Shown: positions 1-8,620, numbered from the stretch's first letter. The stretch: DNA of 64,000 nt from Pseudomonas mosselii (GCF_019823065.1 NZ_CP081966.1:3937501-4001500); one strand, 5' to 3'. Notes: generated from the sequence alone by a model not told the origin. A program made the numbers and translations.

Positions 1-2
1 TG

Positions 3-338
3 CGCCGCTACGGCACGCCGGCAGACAATCGCCAGCGCCTCGAGTGTCAGGGCGTCTGGGTCGACGCCGAGCGCTTCGTGGCCGGAGTACGGACCCGCGA
101 TGGCGAGGAGCAGGTGCTCGACCTGACCCGTTCGGAACTGCTTCTGCTCGCCGCGCTGCTGCGCACACCGACCAAGGCCTTCAGCCGCGAGGAACTGCTT
201 GAGCTGTGCATGCCCGAGAGCGATGCGCTGGTGCGCATCATCGACACCCACGTGCACAACCTGCGGCGCAAGCTCGAAGCCCTGGGCATCAGCGGCGTGC
301 TGGTGACCGTGCGCTCCGTTGGCTACCGGTTCCGCTGA
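3..338 (+). CDS. OmpR-type response regulator, C-terminal part (partial)
   Basis: The open frame enters from the left edge and ends at a TGA at 336-338, so only the last 111 residues are present. They form a winged-helix DNA-binding domain of the OmpR/PhoB class: LDLTRSELLLLAALL opens the domain, SREELLE leads into the recognition region, and the typical HVHNLRRKLEALG and VRSVGYRFR blocks close it. The phosphoacceptor receiver domain lies outside the window. The histidine kinase gene starts 6 bases downstream, so the two are almost certainly one two-component system. The signal sensed cannot be told from the sequence. Confidence 0.9.
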   Translation, partial: RRYGTPADNRQRLECQGVWVDAERFVAGVRTRDGEEQVLDLTRSELLLLAALLRTPTKAFSREELLELCMPESDALVRIIDTHVHNLRRKLEALGISGVLVTVRSVGYRFR

Positions 339-344
339 CCGCTT

Positions 345-1517
345 ATGCGCAAACGTCCGCTGTGGCTGTGGGTCGGCCTGAGAATGACCCTGCTCGCCGT
401 CGGCGCGGTGATCACCATTACCGTGTGCATGTACCTGTACTTCTGGATCAGCGACTACCTGGTGCTGCAATCGATGCGACCCGAGGACCGCGCCGCGCTG
501 GTGGCCGGCCTTGCCGATGTGCCGCGCAACGAGTCCAGGCTGTGGCAGTTGCTGCAGACCTACTACGACATCCACGACTTTCTTCCCGGCCCCGGTAACA
601 GCATCGACTGGCTGGTGCTCTACGGCTTCGTCATCGTGATCATTCCGTTCACCTTGATGGTCGGCCTGTACCTGTCCAGGCCGCTGTCCCGGCAGTTCCG
701 CCAGATCGCCGTAGGGGCACGGCGGGTGGCCGAGGGCGACCTCAGCGTGCGGGTCAGCCAGCACCCGCGCCAGCCCAAGGAAATGCAGCGCCTGTGCACC
801 GACTTCAACAAGCTGGTCGAACGCCTGGCGCTGTATGAAAGCGAAGTGGCCGAGTCGAGCTCCAACCTGGCCCATGAACTGCGCACCCCGCTCAATGCCG
901 CGCTGGGTCGGGTGCAGGGCATGCTCGACGAGGTGTTCCCGCTGTGCCCTGAGCAATTGCGCCTGGTGCAGAACCAGCTGTACAACCTCAACACCCTGGT
1001 GGGCGACCTGCACCTGCTGTCCCTGGCCCATGCCGGGCAGCTGCCCCTGCACATCAGCCTGTTCTCCCCGGCCAGGCTGGTCGAGGAGCGTCTGGCCTGG
1101 TTCGCGCCGCAATTCGAGGCCGCCAGGATGCAGTTGCACACGGCGCTTGCCGATGACGTGGTGATCGAGGCCGACCCGGCGCGGATCGGCCAGTTGATCA
1201 ACATCCTGATCGAGAATGCCCTCAAGTACGCCTCCGACGGCCGCGAGCTCAGTGTCGCCGTGCGCCAGGCCAAAGACTGCGTGCAGCTGGAATTCCTCGA
1301 TCGTGGGCAAGCGGTCGAGCAGAAGGACCTGGGCAACATGTTCGTGCGCTTCTGGCGCGCCGAACAGTCGCGGGCGCGGGTCAGCGGCGGCGGCGGCCTG
1401 GGCCTGTCGATCGCCCAGGCGATCTGCGAGGCCCATGGCGGCCGCATCACCGCACATCGCCGGAGCGAGGGCGGGCTGGCACTGCAGGTGACATTACCTC
1501 TGGTCACGACAGCCTGA
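345..1517 (+). CDS. Two-component sensor histidine kinase
   Basis: A 390-residue inner-membrane kinase partnering the regulator just upstream. Two hydrophobic segments (about residues 12-34 and 89-110) enclose a short periplasmic loop of roughly 55 residues. A HAMP-like linker follows (about 109-162), then the HisKA box SSNLAHELRTPLNAALG with the phosphoacceptor His at residue 177, then an HATPase_c domain with an N-box (LINILIENALKYA) and a glycine-rich GGGGLGLSIAQAICEAHGG. The small sensory loop suggests detection within or near the membrane. I cannot assign it to a named system. Confidence 0.9.
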   Translation: MRKRPLWLWVGLRMTLLAVGAVITITVCMYLYFWISDYLVLQSMRPEDRAALVAGLADVPRNESRLWQLLQTYYDIHDFLPGPGNSIDWLVLYGFVIVIIPFTLMVGLYLSRPLSRQFRQIAVGARRVAEGDLSVRVSQHPRQPKEMQRLCTDFNKLVERLALYESEVAESSSNLAHELRTPLNAALGRVQGMLDEVFPLCPEQLRLVQNQLYNLNTLVGDLHLLSLAHAGQLPLHISLFSPARLVEERLAWFAPQFEAARMQLHTALADDVVIEADPARIGQLINILIENALKYASDGRELSVAVRQAKDCVQLEFLDRGQAVEQKDLGNMFVRFWRAEQSRARVSGGGGLGLSIAQAICEAHGGRITAHRRSEGGLALQVTLPLVTTA

Positions 1518-1592
1518 AGGCTTGACACGTTGCCGTGTAGCAGCGGCCTTGCACCGCGAAAGGGCTGCGCAGCACCGCAAAAACGCACCCGA

Positions 1593-2234
1593 TCACCAAC
1601 GCAGCAGTCGAGGCCCTGCCACCGCCCCGACGACGGTCGGCAACAACATCCCCAGCAGGTACCACAGCCCCCAGAACGGTACTCCCATTTCCGGGCAGTG
1701 CAGGCAGTACACGAGGGTCGCGGTGGATCCGGCGAGCAGCCCGCCAGCTGCGCCGGCCTGGCGCAGCCGGGTCGGTGCCAGGCCGCGCAGGGCCCAGAAC
1801 ACGGCGGCGAATACGGGTGCCGAGAGCAGGGCTATGTTCAACGCGCAGGTGCGCCAGGTGCGGCCGAAGATCAGGTCGGCGCGGGCCTCCACCGGCGCGC
1901 CGGAAAGGCTGACGGCTGCCCCCAGCCACACCAGCAGCAGCGGCAGGCCGAGCAATCCCCACAGCGCGCCACCGCGCACACCCGGCCTGGCCAGGCGCTG
2001 GGTCAGCCAAAGGGCCAGCAGGCCCAGGCTGGTGGGCAAGGCCAGCTTGGCCCAGAACAGCGGCGTGCTCGCCACCTCGGCCAGATCGCTGCGCACGCCG
2101 TAGATGGCAGCGGTCATCAGCAATGCGCCCAGCATGCCGGCCAGCAGCGCCAGCAGCAGCCGTCGCGCCAGCACGTGACGATCCACCGGCTCTGCGGCGG
2201 TCGCCAAAAGGCTGATCAGCTCATCGGTCTTCAT
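1593..2234 (-). CDS. nrsF: NrsF-family (DUF1109) anti-sigma factor
   Basis: A 213-residue protein with about six hydrophobic segments, starting with a short cytoplasmic N-terminus ([20 protein letters not shown]). This layout is that of DUF1109/NrsF proteins. In Caulobacter NrsF holds the ECF sigma factor SigF inactive at the membrane until metal stress. The gene overlaps the end of the sigma-factor gene upstream by 14 bases, implying translational coupling. NrsF proteins are known to depend on conserved cysteines facing the periplasm, and one is visible here in the segment RTCALNIALL. The function is inferred from family and context. Confidence 0.85.
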   Translation of the reverse strand: MKTDELISLLATAAEPVDRHVLARRLLLALLAGMLGALLMTAAIYGVRSDLAEVASTPLFWAKLALPTSLGLLALWLTQRLARPGVRGGALWGLLGLPLLLVWLGAAVSLSGAPVEARADLIFGRTWRTCALNIALLSAPVFAAVFWALRGLAPTRLRQAGAAGGLLAGSTATLVYCLHCPEMGVPFWGLWYLLGMLLPTVVGAVAGPRLLRW

Positions 2235-2808
2235 GGTCGTCTTTACCTCGAATCAACCTTCCCAGGGCCTTGAGCCCCCGGTGTATGCCCACCTTCACCG
2301 CCGAACTGGACAGCCCGGTGAGACGCGCGGTTTCCTCCACCGACAGCCCTTCCAGCTTGACGTGGACGATGGGCAGGCGCTGGCGGTCGGGCAACAGCCC
2401 AAGCAGCTTGTTCAGGTCCCGGCGAGCCTCGGCCGGCGCTTCATCAGCACAGGCGAACAGCTCGCTGTCGTCCTCCAGCGGCTCATGGCGTGCCTCGCGC
2501 CGGGCCTGGCCGCGCCAGTGGTCGGCCAGCTTGTAGCGGGCGATCGCCTGCACCCAGGCGGTCAGCGGTTGCTGCGCCTGGTAGGTGTGACGGGCATTGT
2601 GCACCGCCAGCAGCACATCCTGCAGCAGGTCCTCGACCTCGGCCGGTCGCTGCGCCAGGCGCCGACGCAAGAAACCACGCAGGTGCACCGCCAGCGCCGC
2701 GAGAAATTCGCGATAGGCCCCGGCGTCACCGGCCAGCCCAAGCAACAGCAGGGCCTGCAAGTGTGACTCGCGTGCACTGAGCACATCCTGTGGGTTAGTT
2801 CGTTGCAT
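2221..2808 (-). CDS. sigF: ECF sigma factor, SigF-like
   Basis: A 195-residue sigma-70 family protein with region 2 (about residues 33-100, including [20 protein letters not shown] and [18 protein letters not shown]) and region 4 (about 135-185, [27 protein letters not shown] split around the helix-turn-helix). It lacks extra C-terminal domains. It is transcribed with nrsF and divergently from the bufferin operon. The first ATG (2808) has no clear ribosome-binding site. A SigF-type -10 element falls on codons 3-4, so if that promoter is used the real start must be further in, for example the GTG at 2784 (187 residues). Confidence 0.88.
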   Translation of the reverse strand: MQRTNPQDVLSARESHLQALLLLGLAGDAGAYREFLAALAVHLRGFLRRRLAQRPAEVEDLLQDVLLAVHNARHTYQAQQPLTAWVQAIARYKLADHWRGQARREARHEPLEDDSELFACADEAPAEARRDLNKLLGLLPDRQRLPIVHVKLEGLSVEETARLTGLSSSAVKVGIHRGLKALGRLIRGKDDHEDR

Positions 2809-2824
2809 CGGCCGCCAGGGTTAC
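2799..2824 (-). promoter_or_regulatory. SigF-type promoter GTAACC-N16-CGAA for sigF-nrsF
   Basis: On the minus strand GTAACC (2824-2819) is followed after exactly 16 bases by CGAA (2802-2799). This is the same spacing and the same ten fixed bases as on the plus strand at 2943-2968, and it matches the motif I recall for Caulobacter SigF promoters. It would make sigF autoregulated. The -10 part overlaps the first codons of the annotated reading frame. Confidence 0.7.
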
Positions 2825-2942
2825 ACCGTCTGTGGGTTTCTTTTTTATCCAACCATCGCCGCAACGCCATACGCAAGCACCGACGCCACCTCCTTACCTT
2901 AGGAGGCCGGCGCAGGTGGCGAAAAATATTTTCGCAGGCGCT

Positions 2943-2968
2943 GTAACCGCCTCGCCCATCACCGCGAA
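2943..2968 (+). promoter_or_regulatory. SigF-type promoter GTAACC-N16-CGAA for the bufferin operon
   Basis: GTAACC at 2943-2948 and CGAA at 2965-2968 are separated by exactly 16 bases and lie about 55 bases before the ATG of the DUF2282 gene. The motif fits the promoter consensus I recall for the Caulobacter SigF regulon, whose members include the homologous operon. Confidence 0.78.
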
Positions 2969-3023
2969 CTACTCCATGAGCCGCCGGTACATCACCACGG
3001 CCCCACCTTCTGGAGACGACACC

Positions 3024-3299
3024 ATGAAAACCCTCGCCCTCGCCACCGCCGCCCTCGCCCTCGCCTCCCTGGCAGGGGCAGCCGTGGCCGACGACACCAC
3101 CAAGGCAGCCACCATGGAGAAATGCTACGGCGTGGCCATGGCCGGCAAGAACGACTGCAAGGCCGGCGCCGGCACCACCTGCGCCGGCAGCGCGAAAAAG
3201 GACTACGACGGCATGCACTGGAAAAACGTACCGACCGGTACCTGTACCTCGATCAAGACCCCCAACGGCATGGGTTCGCTGACCCCAGTCAAATCCTGA
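3024..3299 (+). CDS. bufA1: Bufferin precursor peptide (DUF2282, BufA1-like)
   Basis: A 91-residue secreted peptide. The start at 3024 has a GGAG site (3012-3015) and gives a clean Sec signal peptide ([20 protein letters not shown]) with predicted cleavage after AVA at residue 22. The mature part has four cysteines (residues 34, 45, 53, 74) in the family pattern [21 protein letters not shown] and VPTGTC. DUF2282 peptides are RiPP precursors called bufferins. In characterised members the two central cysteines are converted to thiooxazole rings by a DUF692 enzyme, and the peptide binds copper in the periplasm. The maturase and its partner follow directly. That this peptide binds copper is inferred from the family. 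Confidence 0.9.
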   Translation: MKTLALATAALALASLAGAAVADDTTKAATMEKCYGVAMAGKNDCKAGAGTTCAGSAKKDYDGMHWKNVPTGTCTSIKTPNGMGSLTPVKS

Positions 3300-3315
3300 G
3301 CAGAGGCCATCGACC

Positions 3316-4149
3316 ATGAACGGGAATCAGCCGATGGGCGCAGGGCTCGGCTTGAAGGCCGAGCACTATGACCAGGCCTGGACCTGCCACGCCGAGGGGT
3401 TGTGGTTCGAAGTCCATCCGGAGAACTACATGGTCGGTGGCCCTCGCCTGGCCTGGCTGGAGCGGATGGCCGAGCGCCATCTGCTGTCGCTGCACGGCGT
3501 GGCACTGTCACTGGCGGCGGATGCCGAACCTGACGCCACGCACCTACGGCGCCTGCGTACCCTGATCGACCAGGTACACCCGGCCCTGGTGTCGGAACAT
3601 CTGGCCTGGTCGACCTGGCGCGGCCAGTACCATCCTGACCTGCTGCCCTTTCCACGCAGCGACGAGGCCCTGGCCCGTATTGCCGACAACATCCAGCGCA
3701 CCCAGGACGCTTTGGGCTGCCGCATCTCCATCGAGAACCCCAGCCACTACCTGCATCTGCAGGGTCATGACCTGGATGAGATCGACTTCTTCGCCGAGCT
3801 GGTGCGACGTACCGGCTGCGGCCTGTTGCTGGACGTCAACAATGTGTACGTCAGCGCCCACAATCTCGGCTTCGACGCCGCCGACTACCTCGCCCGCTTC
3901 CCTGCCCAGGCCATCACCGAGATCCACCTGGCCGGCCACAGTCACGACGACCAGGGCGCTCTGCTGGTCGATTCCCACGATGCCGCCATCGCTGCGCCGG
4001 TGTGGTCGCTGTACCAGCAGTTGATCGCCCGCATCGGTCCGCGCCCGACCTTGATAGAACGCGACGGCAACATCCCGGCGTTCGACGAACTGCTCGCCGA
4101 ACGCGCCCTCGCCCAGGCCACCCTGGACCTGGCAGGAGCCTTGCCATGA
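3316..4149 (+). CDS. bufB: DUF692 multinuclear iron oxidase (bufferin maturase)
   Basis: A 277-residue TIM-barrel enzyme of the MNIO/DUF692 family, which includes MbnB. These cytoplasmic enzymes use two or three iron ions and oxygen to modify cysteines of a RiPP precursor. Likely metal ligands are visible: H60, E94-H95 (SEHLAW), E140 (ISIENPSHY), D173 ([10 protein letters not shown]), E202/H204/H208/H210 ([12 protein letters not shown]) and E248/D250 (LIERDGNIP). The gene lies 16 bases after the precursor and overlaps the DUF2063 gene by four bases (ATGA), giving the usual bufA-bufB-bufC order. The predicted substrate is the neighbouring DUF2282 peptide. Confidence 0.9.
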   Translation: MNGNQPMGAGLGLKAEHYDQAWTCHAEGLWFEVHPENYMVGGPRLAWLERMAERHLLSLHGVALSLAADAEPDATHLRRLRTLIDQVHPALVSEHLAWSTWRGQYHPDLLPFPRSDEALARIADNIQRTQDALGCRISIENPSHYLHLQGHDLDEIDFFAELVRRTGCGLLLDVNNVYVSAHNLGFDAADYLARFPAQAITEIHLAGHSHDDQGALLVDSHDAAIAAPVWSLYQQLIARIGPRPTLIERDGNIPAFDELLAERALAQATLDLAGALP

Positions 4150-4901
4150 ACCTCAGCCTCGGACAGTTCCAGAACGCCTTCATCGACGCCCTCTATCAGC
4201 GCCCCGCGCCTGAGCTGGCGACACTGACGGCGCAGCCCGCGTTCGCGGTGTATCGCAACACGGTGCTGTCCGGTTGCGTCGAGGCCCTGCGCGCCAACTT
4301 TCCCAGCGTCGAGACCCTGGTCGGGCAGCAATGGATGCACGACGCCGCCGCGGAATATGCCCGGCAATCGCCGCCCTGTGATGTGCGGCTGATCCGCTAT
4401 GGCGCGGCGTTTCCGGCATTTCTCGAGGCGTTGCAGCCCGTCCATGGACTTAGCTACCTGGCGGATGTCGCACGGCTGGACTTCGCCTGGTGCGAAGCAT
4501 TCAGCGCCGACGACGATCCCTGGCTGAGATTGGCCGACCTGGCCGGCATGACCGCCTCGGACCTCGAACACAGCCAGTTGAGCCCGCGCTCCGGCGTACG
4601 CTGGCACTGGTTCGACCAGCATCCTGCCTACAGCCTCTGGCAGCACGGCCGCGATGGCAGGCCCTGGCCCGAGGACCAGCCCTGGGTGGCCGAAGGCGCC
4701 CTGCTCAGCGGCGACCGCGAAGGCGTCGTCCACCAGCCGTTGAGCCTGGGGGGATGCATCTTCCTCGATGCCTGTGCCGCCGGCTACTCATTGGACAAGG
4801 CCTCGCAGTTGGCCCTGCACGCCCAACCCAACCTGGACTTCAGTGACCTGCTGGGCAGGCTGCTGAATGCCCGGGCCTTGCGCCCGCTCGCCTTCACCTG
4901 A
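4146..4901 (+). CDS. bufC: DUF2063 partner protein of the bufferin maturase
   Basis: A 251-residue protein opening [18 protein letters not shown], the typical start of DUF2063 proteins, with [20 protein letters not shown] early on. In MNIO systems this protein pairs with the DUF692 enzyme and helps recognise and deliver the precursor peptide, much as MbnC does with MbnB. The start codon overlaps the stop of the maturase gene (ATGA at 4146-4149), so the two are made together. No membrane segment or signal peptide is visible, so it should be cytoplasmic. Confidence 0.88.
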   Translation: MNLSLGQFQNAFIDALYQRPAPELATLTAQPAFAVYRNTVLSGCVEALRANFPSVETLVGQQWMHDAAAEYARQSPPCDVRLIRYGAAFPAFLEALQPVHGLSYLADVARLDFAWCEAFSADDDPWLRLADLAGMTASDLEHSQLSPRSGVRWHWFDQHPAYSLWQHGRDGRPWPEDQPWVAEGALLSGDREGVVHQPLSLGGCIFLDACAAGYSLDKASQLALHAQPNLDFSDLLGRLLNARALRPLAFT

Positions 4902-4911
4902 GGAACACGCC

Positions 4912-5379
4912 ATGGACATCAGCCACGCCAGTTCATCGCCCCACGGCCTGCGTTTTTACTGGAACCGCCTCGCCGAACAGCTGCAACGCCTGCTTGGCGA
5001 CAGCGTCCTGTGCCTGGTCGCCCGCCTGGGCATCGCCTCGATCTTCTTTCTGTCCGGTCGGACCAAGGTCGAAGGCCTGCTGAGCATCACCCCCGGCACC
5101 TACGAGCTGTTCCAGAGCGAGTACGCCTTGCCGCTGGTGTCACCCTGGCTGGCGGCGCACCTGGCGACCTACGCCGAGCACCTGTTCCCATTGTTGCTGG
5201 TGCTCGGCCTGTTCACCCGGCTGTCAGCCCTGGCCCTGCTGGGCATGACCCTGGTGATCGAGATCTTCGTCTATCCGGACGCCTGGCCCACCCACCTTTC
5301 CTGGGCCGGCCTGCTCCTGCTGCTGATCGCCCGGGGCGGCGGTGCACTGTCCCTGGACCGGGTATTGCGCTTGCGTTAA
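4912..5379 (+). CDS. DoxX-family membrane protein of the bufferin operon
   Basis: A 155-residue protein with about four hydrophobic helices. [20 protein letters not shown] near residue 40 is typical of DoxX, and the C-terminal pair includes [18 protein letters not shown] and [20 protein letters not shown]. DoxX proteins regularly close bufferin/gig operons and presumably act at the inner membrane in redox handling or export of the product; the exact role is not established. The gene starts ten bases after the DUF2063 gene and is followed by a strong terminator. Confidence 0.88.
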   Translation: MDISHASSSPHGLRFYWNRLAEQLQRLLGDSVLCLVARLGIASIFFLSGRTKVEGLLSITPGTYELFQSEYALPLVSPWLAAHLATYAEHLFPLLLVLGLFTRLSALALLGMTLVIEIFVYPDAWPTHLSWAGLLLLLIARGGGALSLDRVLRLR

Positions 5380-5382
5380 GAA

Positions 5383-5407
5383 AAAAGGGTCGCCAAGCGA
5401 CCCTTTT
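5383..5407. terminator. Bidirectional intrinsic terminator between doxX and osmC-ycaO genes
   Basis: A perfect 11-bp stem (AAAAGGGTCGC / GCGACCCTTTT) with a CAA loop. The A-run and T-run make it work for both converging genes. Confidence 0.92.
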
Positions 5408-5428
5408 CATTCATTCGAGCGACTCGGC

Positions 5429-7621
5429 TCAGAGCCCTGCCGCCCGCGCCCGCGCCGCGTGCAGCTTCTTGTAGCTCTCCACCAGGCGCAGGTGGCGATC
5501 CAGTCCCTCGAGCTGCAGGTTGGTCGGCGTCAACCCATGGAACCGGACGCTGCCGTCCACCGAGCCCAGCACCGCGTCCATCCGCTCATTGCCGAACATG
5601 CGACGGAAGTTGTGCTCGTAGTCGGCCATCTCCAGCTCATCGTCCAGCACCACCTCCAGCACCACGTTCAACGCCTGGTAGAACAGCCCGCGCTCGACGG
5701 TGTTGTCGTTGAACTGCAGGAACATCTCGACCAGCTCCTTGGCCTCCTCGAAACGCTGCAGCACCAGGTGGATCAACAGCTTCAGCTCGAGGATGGTCAG
5801 CTGACCCCACACCGTGTTGTCGTCGAACTCGACGCCGATCAGCGTGGTGATGGTGGTGTAGTCATCCACCTCGGCGTTGTCCAGGCGCTTGAGCAGCAGC
5901 TTCAGCGAACGATTGTCCAGCTTGTGCAGGTTGAGGATATCGGCACGGAACCCCAGCGCGCGGTTGGTGTTGTCCCAGATCAGGTCCTCGACCGGGTAGA
6001 TCTCGGAATAACCCGGCACCAGGATGCGGCAGGCAGTGGCGCCAAGGTCGTCGTACACGGCCATGTACACCTCCTTGCCCAGGTCCTCGAGGATGCCGAA
6101 CAGGGTCTGCGCCTCCTGCTGGTTGGAGTCCTCGCCGTGCCCCGAGAAGTCCCACTCGACGAACTCAAAGTCGGCCTTGGCGCCGAAGAAGCGCCACGAC
6201 ACCACGCCGCTGGAATCGATAAAGTGCTCGACGAAGTTGTTCGGCTCGGTCAGCGCGAGGCTGTCGAAGGTCGGCTGCGGCAGGTCGTTCAGGCCCTCGA
6301 AGCTGCGGCCCTGGAGCAGTTCGGTGAGGCTGCGTTCCAGCGCCACCTCGAAGCTCGGGTGGGCGCCGAACGAGGCGAACACGCCGCCGGTGCGCGGGTT
6401 CATCAGGGTCACGCACATCACCGGGAACTCACCGCCCAGCGACGCGTCCTTGACCAGCACCGGGAAGCCCTGCTCCTCCAGCCCCTGGATGCCGGCGACG
6501 ATGCCCGGGTACTTGGCCAGCACCTCCTGCGGCACGTCCGGCAGGCACAGCTCGCCTTCGAGGATCTCGCGTTTGACCGCTCGCTCGAAAATTTCCGAAA
6601 GGCACTGGACCTGTGCCTCGGCCAGGGTGTTGCCGGCGCTCATGCCGTTGCTCAGGTACAGGTTCTCGATCAGGTTGGACGGGAAGTACACCGTCTCGCC
6701 GTCCGACTGGCGCACGAACGGCAGCGAGCAGATGCCACGCTCCTTGTTGCCCGAGTTGGTGTCGTACAGGTGCGAGCCGCGCAACTCGCCATCGGGGTTG
6801 AAGATCTGCAGGCAGTGCTCATCGAGAATCTCGGCCGGGAGCGCGTCCTTGGGTCCTGGCTTGAACCACTGCTCGTTGGGGTAGTGCACGAACGCCGCGT
6901 TGGCGATGTCCTCGCCCCAGAACTGGTCGTTGTAGAAGAAGTTGCAGTTCAGCCGCTCGATGAACTCGCCCAGCGCCGAGGCCAGCGCCGCTTCCTTGGT
7001 CGCGCCCTTGCCATTGGTGAAGCACATCGGCGACTGCGCGTCGCGCACGTGCAGCGACCAGACATTGGGCACGATGTTGCGCCAGGAGGCGATCTCGATC
7101 TTCATCCCCAGGCCCGCGAGGATCGCCGACATGTTGGCGATGGTCTGCTCCAGCGGCAGGTCCTTGCCCGGAATGTAGGTGCTGGTATCCGACACCGGCA
7201 TCAGCAGCGCCTGGGCGTCGGCGTCGAGGTTGTCGACCTGCTCGATGATGAACTCGGGGCCGGTCTGCACCACCTTCTTCACGGTGCAGCGGTCGATGGA
7301 GCGCAGGATGCCCTGGCGGTCCTTCTCGGAGATGTCCTCGGGCAGCTCGACCTGGATCTTGAAGATCTGGTTGTAGCGGTTCTCGGGGTCGACGATGTTG
7401 TTCTGCGACAGGCGGATGTTCTCGGTCGGAATATCGCGGGTCTGGCAGTACAGCTTGACGAAGTACGCCGCGCACAGCGCCGACGACGCCAGGAAGTAGT
7501 CGAACGGCCCCGGGGCCGAGCCGTCGCCCTTGTAGCGGATCGGCTGGTCGGCGATCACCGTGAAGTCGTCGAACTTGGCTTCGAGACGAAGGTTGTCGAG
7601 AAAATTGACCTTGATTTCCAT
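5429..7621 (-). CDS. OsmC-YcaO fusion protein
   Basis: A 730-residue two-domain protein. Residues 1 to about 140 are OsmC-like, with cysteines at 50 and 59 in FLASSALCAAYFVKLYCQ. The rest is a YcaO domain with its ATP-binding signatures: ALASALGEFIERLNCNFFY, AGNTLAEAQVQCLSEIFER and EVALERSLTELLQGR. It resembles E. coli YcaO plus its C-terminal extension, with OsmC added in front. YcaO enzymes use ATP to activate peptide amides. E. coli YcaO is implicated in RimO-dependent beta-methylthiolation of ribosomal protein S12. I chose the ATG at 7621 over an upstream TTG. No RiPP precursor is visible beside it, so a housekeeping role is more likely. Confidence 0.88.
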   Translation of the reverse strand: MEIKVNFLDNLRLEAKFDDFTVIADQPIRYKGDGSAPGPFDYFLASSALCAAYFVKLYCQTRDIPTENIRLSQNNIVDPENRYNQIFKIQVELPEDISEKDRQGILRSIDRCTVKKVVQTGPEFIIEQVDNLDADAQALLMPVSDTSTYIPGKDLPLEQTIANMSAILAGLGMKIEIASWRNIVPNVWSLHVRDAQSPMCFTNGKGATKEAALASALGEFIERLNCNFFYNDQFWGEDIANAAFVHYPNEQWFKPGPKDALPAEILDEHCLQIFNPDGELRGSHLYDTNSGNKERGICSLPFVRQSDGETVYFPSNLIENLYLSNGMSAGNTLAEAQVQCLSEIFERAVKREILEGELCLPDVPQEVLAKYPGIVAGIQGLEEQGFPVLVKDASLGGEFPVMCVTLMNPRTGGVFASFGAHPSFEVALERSLTELLQGRSFEGLNDLPQPTFDSLALTEPNNFVEHFIDSSGVVSWRFFGAKADFEFVEWDFSGHGEDSNQQEAQTLFGILEDLGKEVYMAVYDDLGATACRILVPGYSEIYPVEDLIWDNTNRALGFRADILNLHKLDNRSLKLLLKRLDNAEVDDYTTITTLIGVEFDDNTVWGQLTILELKLLIHLVLQRFEEAKELVEMFLQFNDNTVERGLFYQALNVVLEVVLDDELEMADYEHNFRRMFGNERMDAVLGSVDGSVRFHGLTPTNLQLEGLDRHLRLVESYKKLHAARARAAGL

Positions 7622-7782
7622 GCGCAGGGGTACCAAAAGCGGGCGGGAACGGATAAATGGCGGGCATTATCCGGGATTTTTGCCGGAAAGTGTTGGCCTG
7701 CGACGAGCTGGGGATTGCTGCCCCTCGCAAAAGCCAGCCGTGCTTACTACGCTGGGTCATCGACAGGGAGAGCGAGACGACA

Positions 7783-8463
7783 ATGCCCCATCACGCGACA
7801 CTTCAGCAGGCCGGTTACGTCCTGCTTCGCCAGGCCGTCCCCCGGGGATGGCTGGAAGAACTGCGCCATGTGTTCGAGGCCGGGGTGAAACCTGCGCGGC
7901 AGTGGCCAGTGCCGCGCGCCAGCGACTGGCGTCACTCGCAACTGGACTGCGCCAAGCGGGTCCAGGCGGTCTGCCGCCTGCCGCGGTTGCTGGCAGCGGT
8001 GGGCGCGCTGATCGGCGAACGGTTCTTTCTCTACCAGGTGGAGGGCCGTGCCCCCGTGGCCGGTGGCGGCCACCAGGCGCTGCATCGCGACCTGTCGATG
8101 CAGCGGCCGGGCGACCTGGTGGGTGTCATGGTCTATCTGGACGACTACGGCCCGCACAACGGCGCCACCCGCATTGTCCCTGGCAGCCACCGGCCTGAAC
8201 CTGGCGAGACGCCCTTCGACTACAGCGACGAATCCCGGAGCCTTCACCTGTCGGGGCGCGCGGGGGATGCCCTGGTGTTCGATGTAGACCTGGTGCATGC
8301 CGCCAGCCTGAATGCCAGCGGCGCACCGCGCCGCGCCCTGCTCATCGGCTATGCCGCCGAACCGCTCCAGGTGGCACTTCAGCAAACCGAGTATTTGCGC
8401 AATGTGCACATGAACACGCAGGAATGCTTCGAACCCTCGGACTACGTGTTCACGGCACCATGA
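7783..8463 (+). CDS. Phytanoyl-CoA dioxygenase family protein
   Basis: A 226-residue Fe(II)/2-oxoglutarate-dependent oxygenase. The metal triad appears as H101 and D103 (QALHRDLSMQ) and H172 (DVDLVHAAS), with a candidate 2-oxoglutarate-binding arginine at 183-184 (APRRALLIGY). GATRIVPGSH is the usual loop before the second half of the barrel. I chose the ATG at 7783 because it follows an AGGGAGAG stretch; an open frame continues 42 codons upstream but is not conserved-looking. The substrate is unknown. The gene stands alone between the OsmC-YcaO gene (divergent) and a toxin-antitoxin pair. Confidence 0.85.
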   Translation: MPHHATLQQAGYVLLRQAVPRGWLEELRHVFEAGVKPARQWPVPRASDWRHSQLDCAKRVQAVCRLPRLLAAVGALIGERFFLYQVEGRAPVAGGGHQALHRDLSMQRPGDLVGVMVYLDDYGPHNGATRIVPGSHRPEPGETPFDYSDESRSLHLSGRAGDALVFDVDLVHAASLNASGAPRRALLIGYAAEPLQVALQQTEYLRNVHMNTQECFEPSDYVFTAP

Positions 8464-8507
8464 CCGGGAGCCTGCCATTCACCCGAATGATGGCCTTAAG
8501 TCACACA

Positions 8508-8523
8508 GCGTCGATATCGACGC
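8508..8523. repeat. 16-bp perfect palindrome
   Basis: GCGTCGATATCGACGC is a perfect palindrome in the 157-base stretch between the dioxygenase gene and higA. Nothing else in that stretch is recognisable. It could be a regulator site or the relic of a lost gene. Confidence 0.4.
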
Positions 8524-8620
8524 CATCCCAGGCGATGTTGTTCAGCACGCTTGACGTTGTCATGCGTCACGTAGTCGCTCAAGTCGACACAACATCACCT
8601 GGCGCAACACTGCGGCGGCT

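Noticed and set aside
5429..7621. YcaO protein as part of the neighbouring RiPP pathway
   Set aside because: It is on the opposite strand across a strong bidirectional terminator. The bufferin pathway already has its own DUF692 maturase, and the OsmC-YcaO type is a widespread housekeeping protein.
5342..7888. A very long open frame (about 850 codons) on the plus strand opposite the OsmC-YcaO gene
   Set aside because: It is antisense to a well-conserved protein, consists of low-complexity residues typical of GC-rich shadow frames, and matches no family pattern.
8464..8620. Possible gene remnant before higA (the minus strand reads MTTSSVLNNIAWDGVDIDAV)
   Set aside because: It is too short, has no ribosome-binding site and resembles no family. 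The palindrome at 8508-8523 is the only clear feature.
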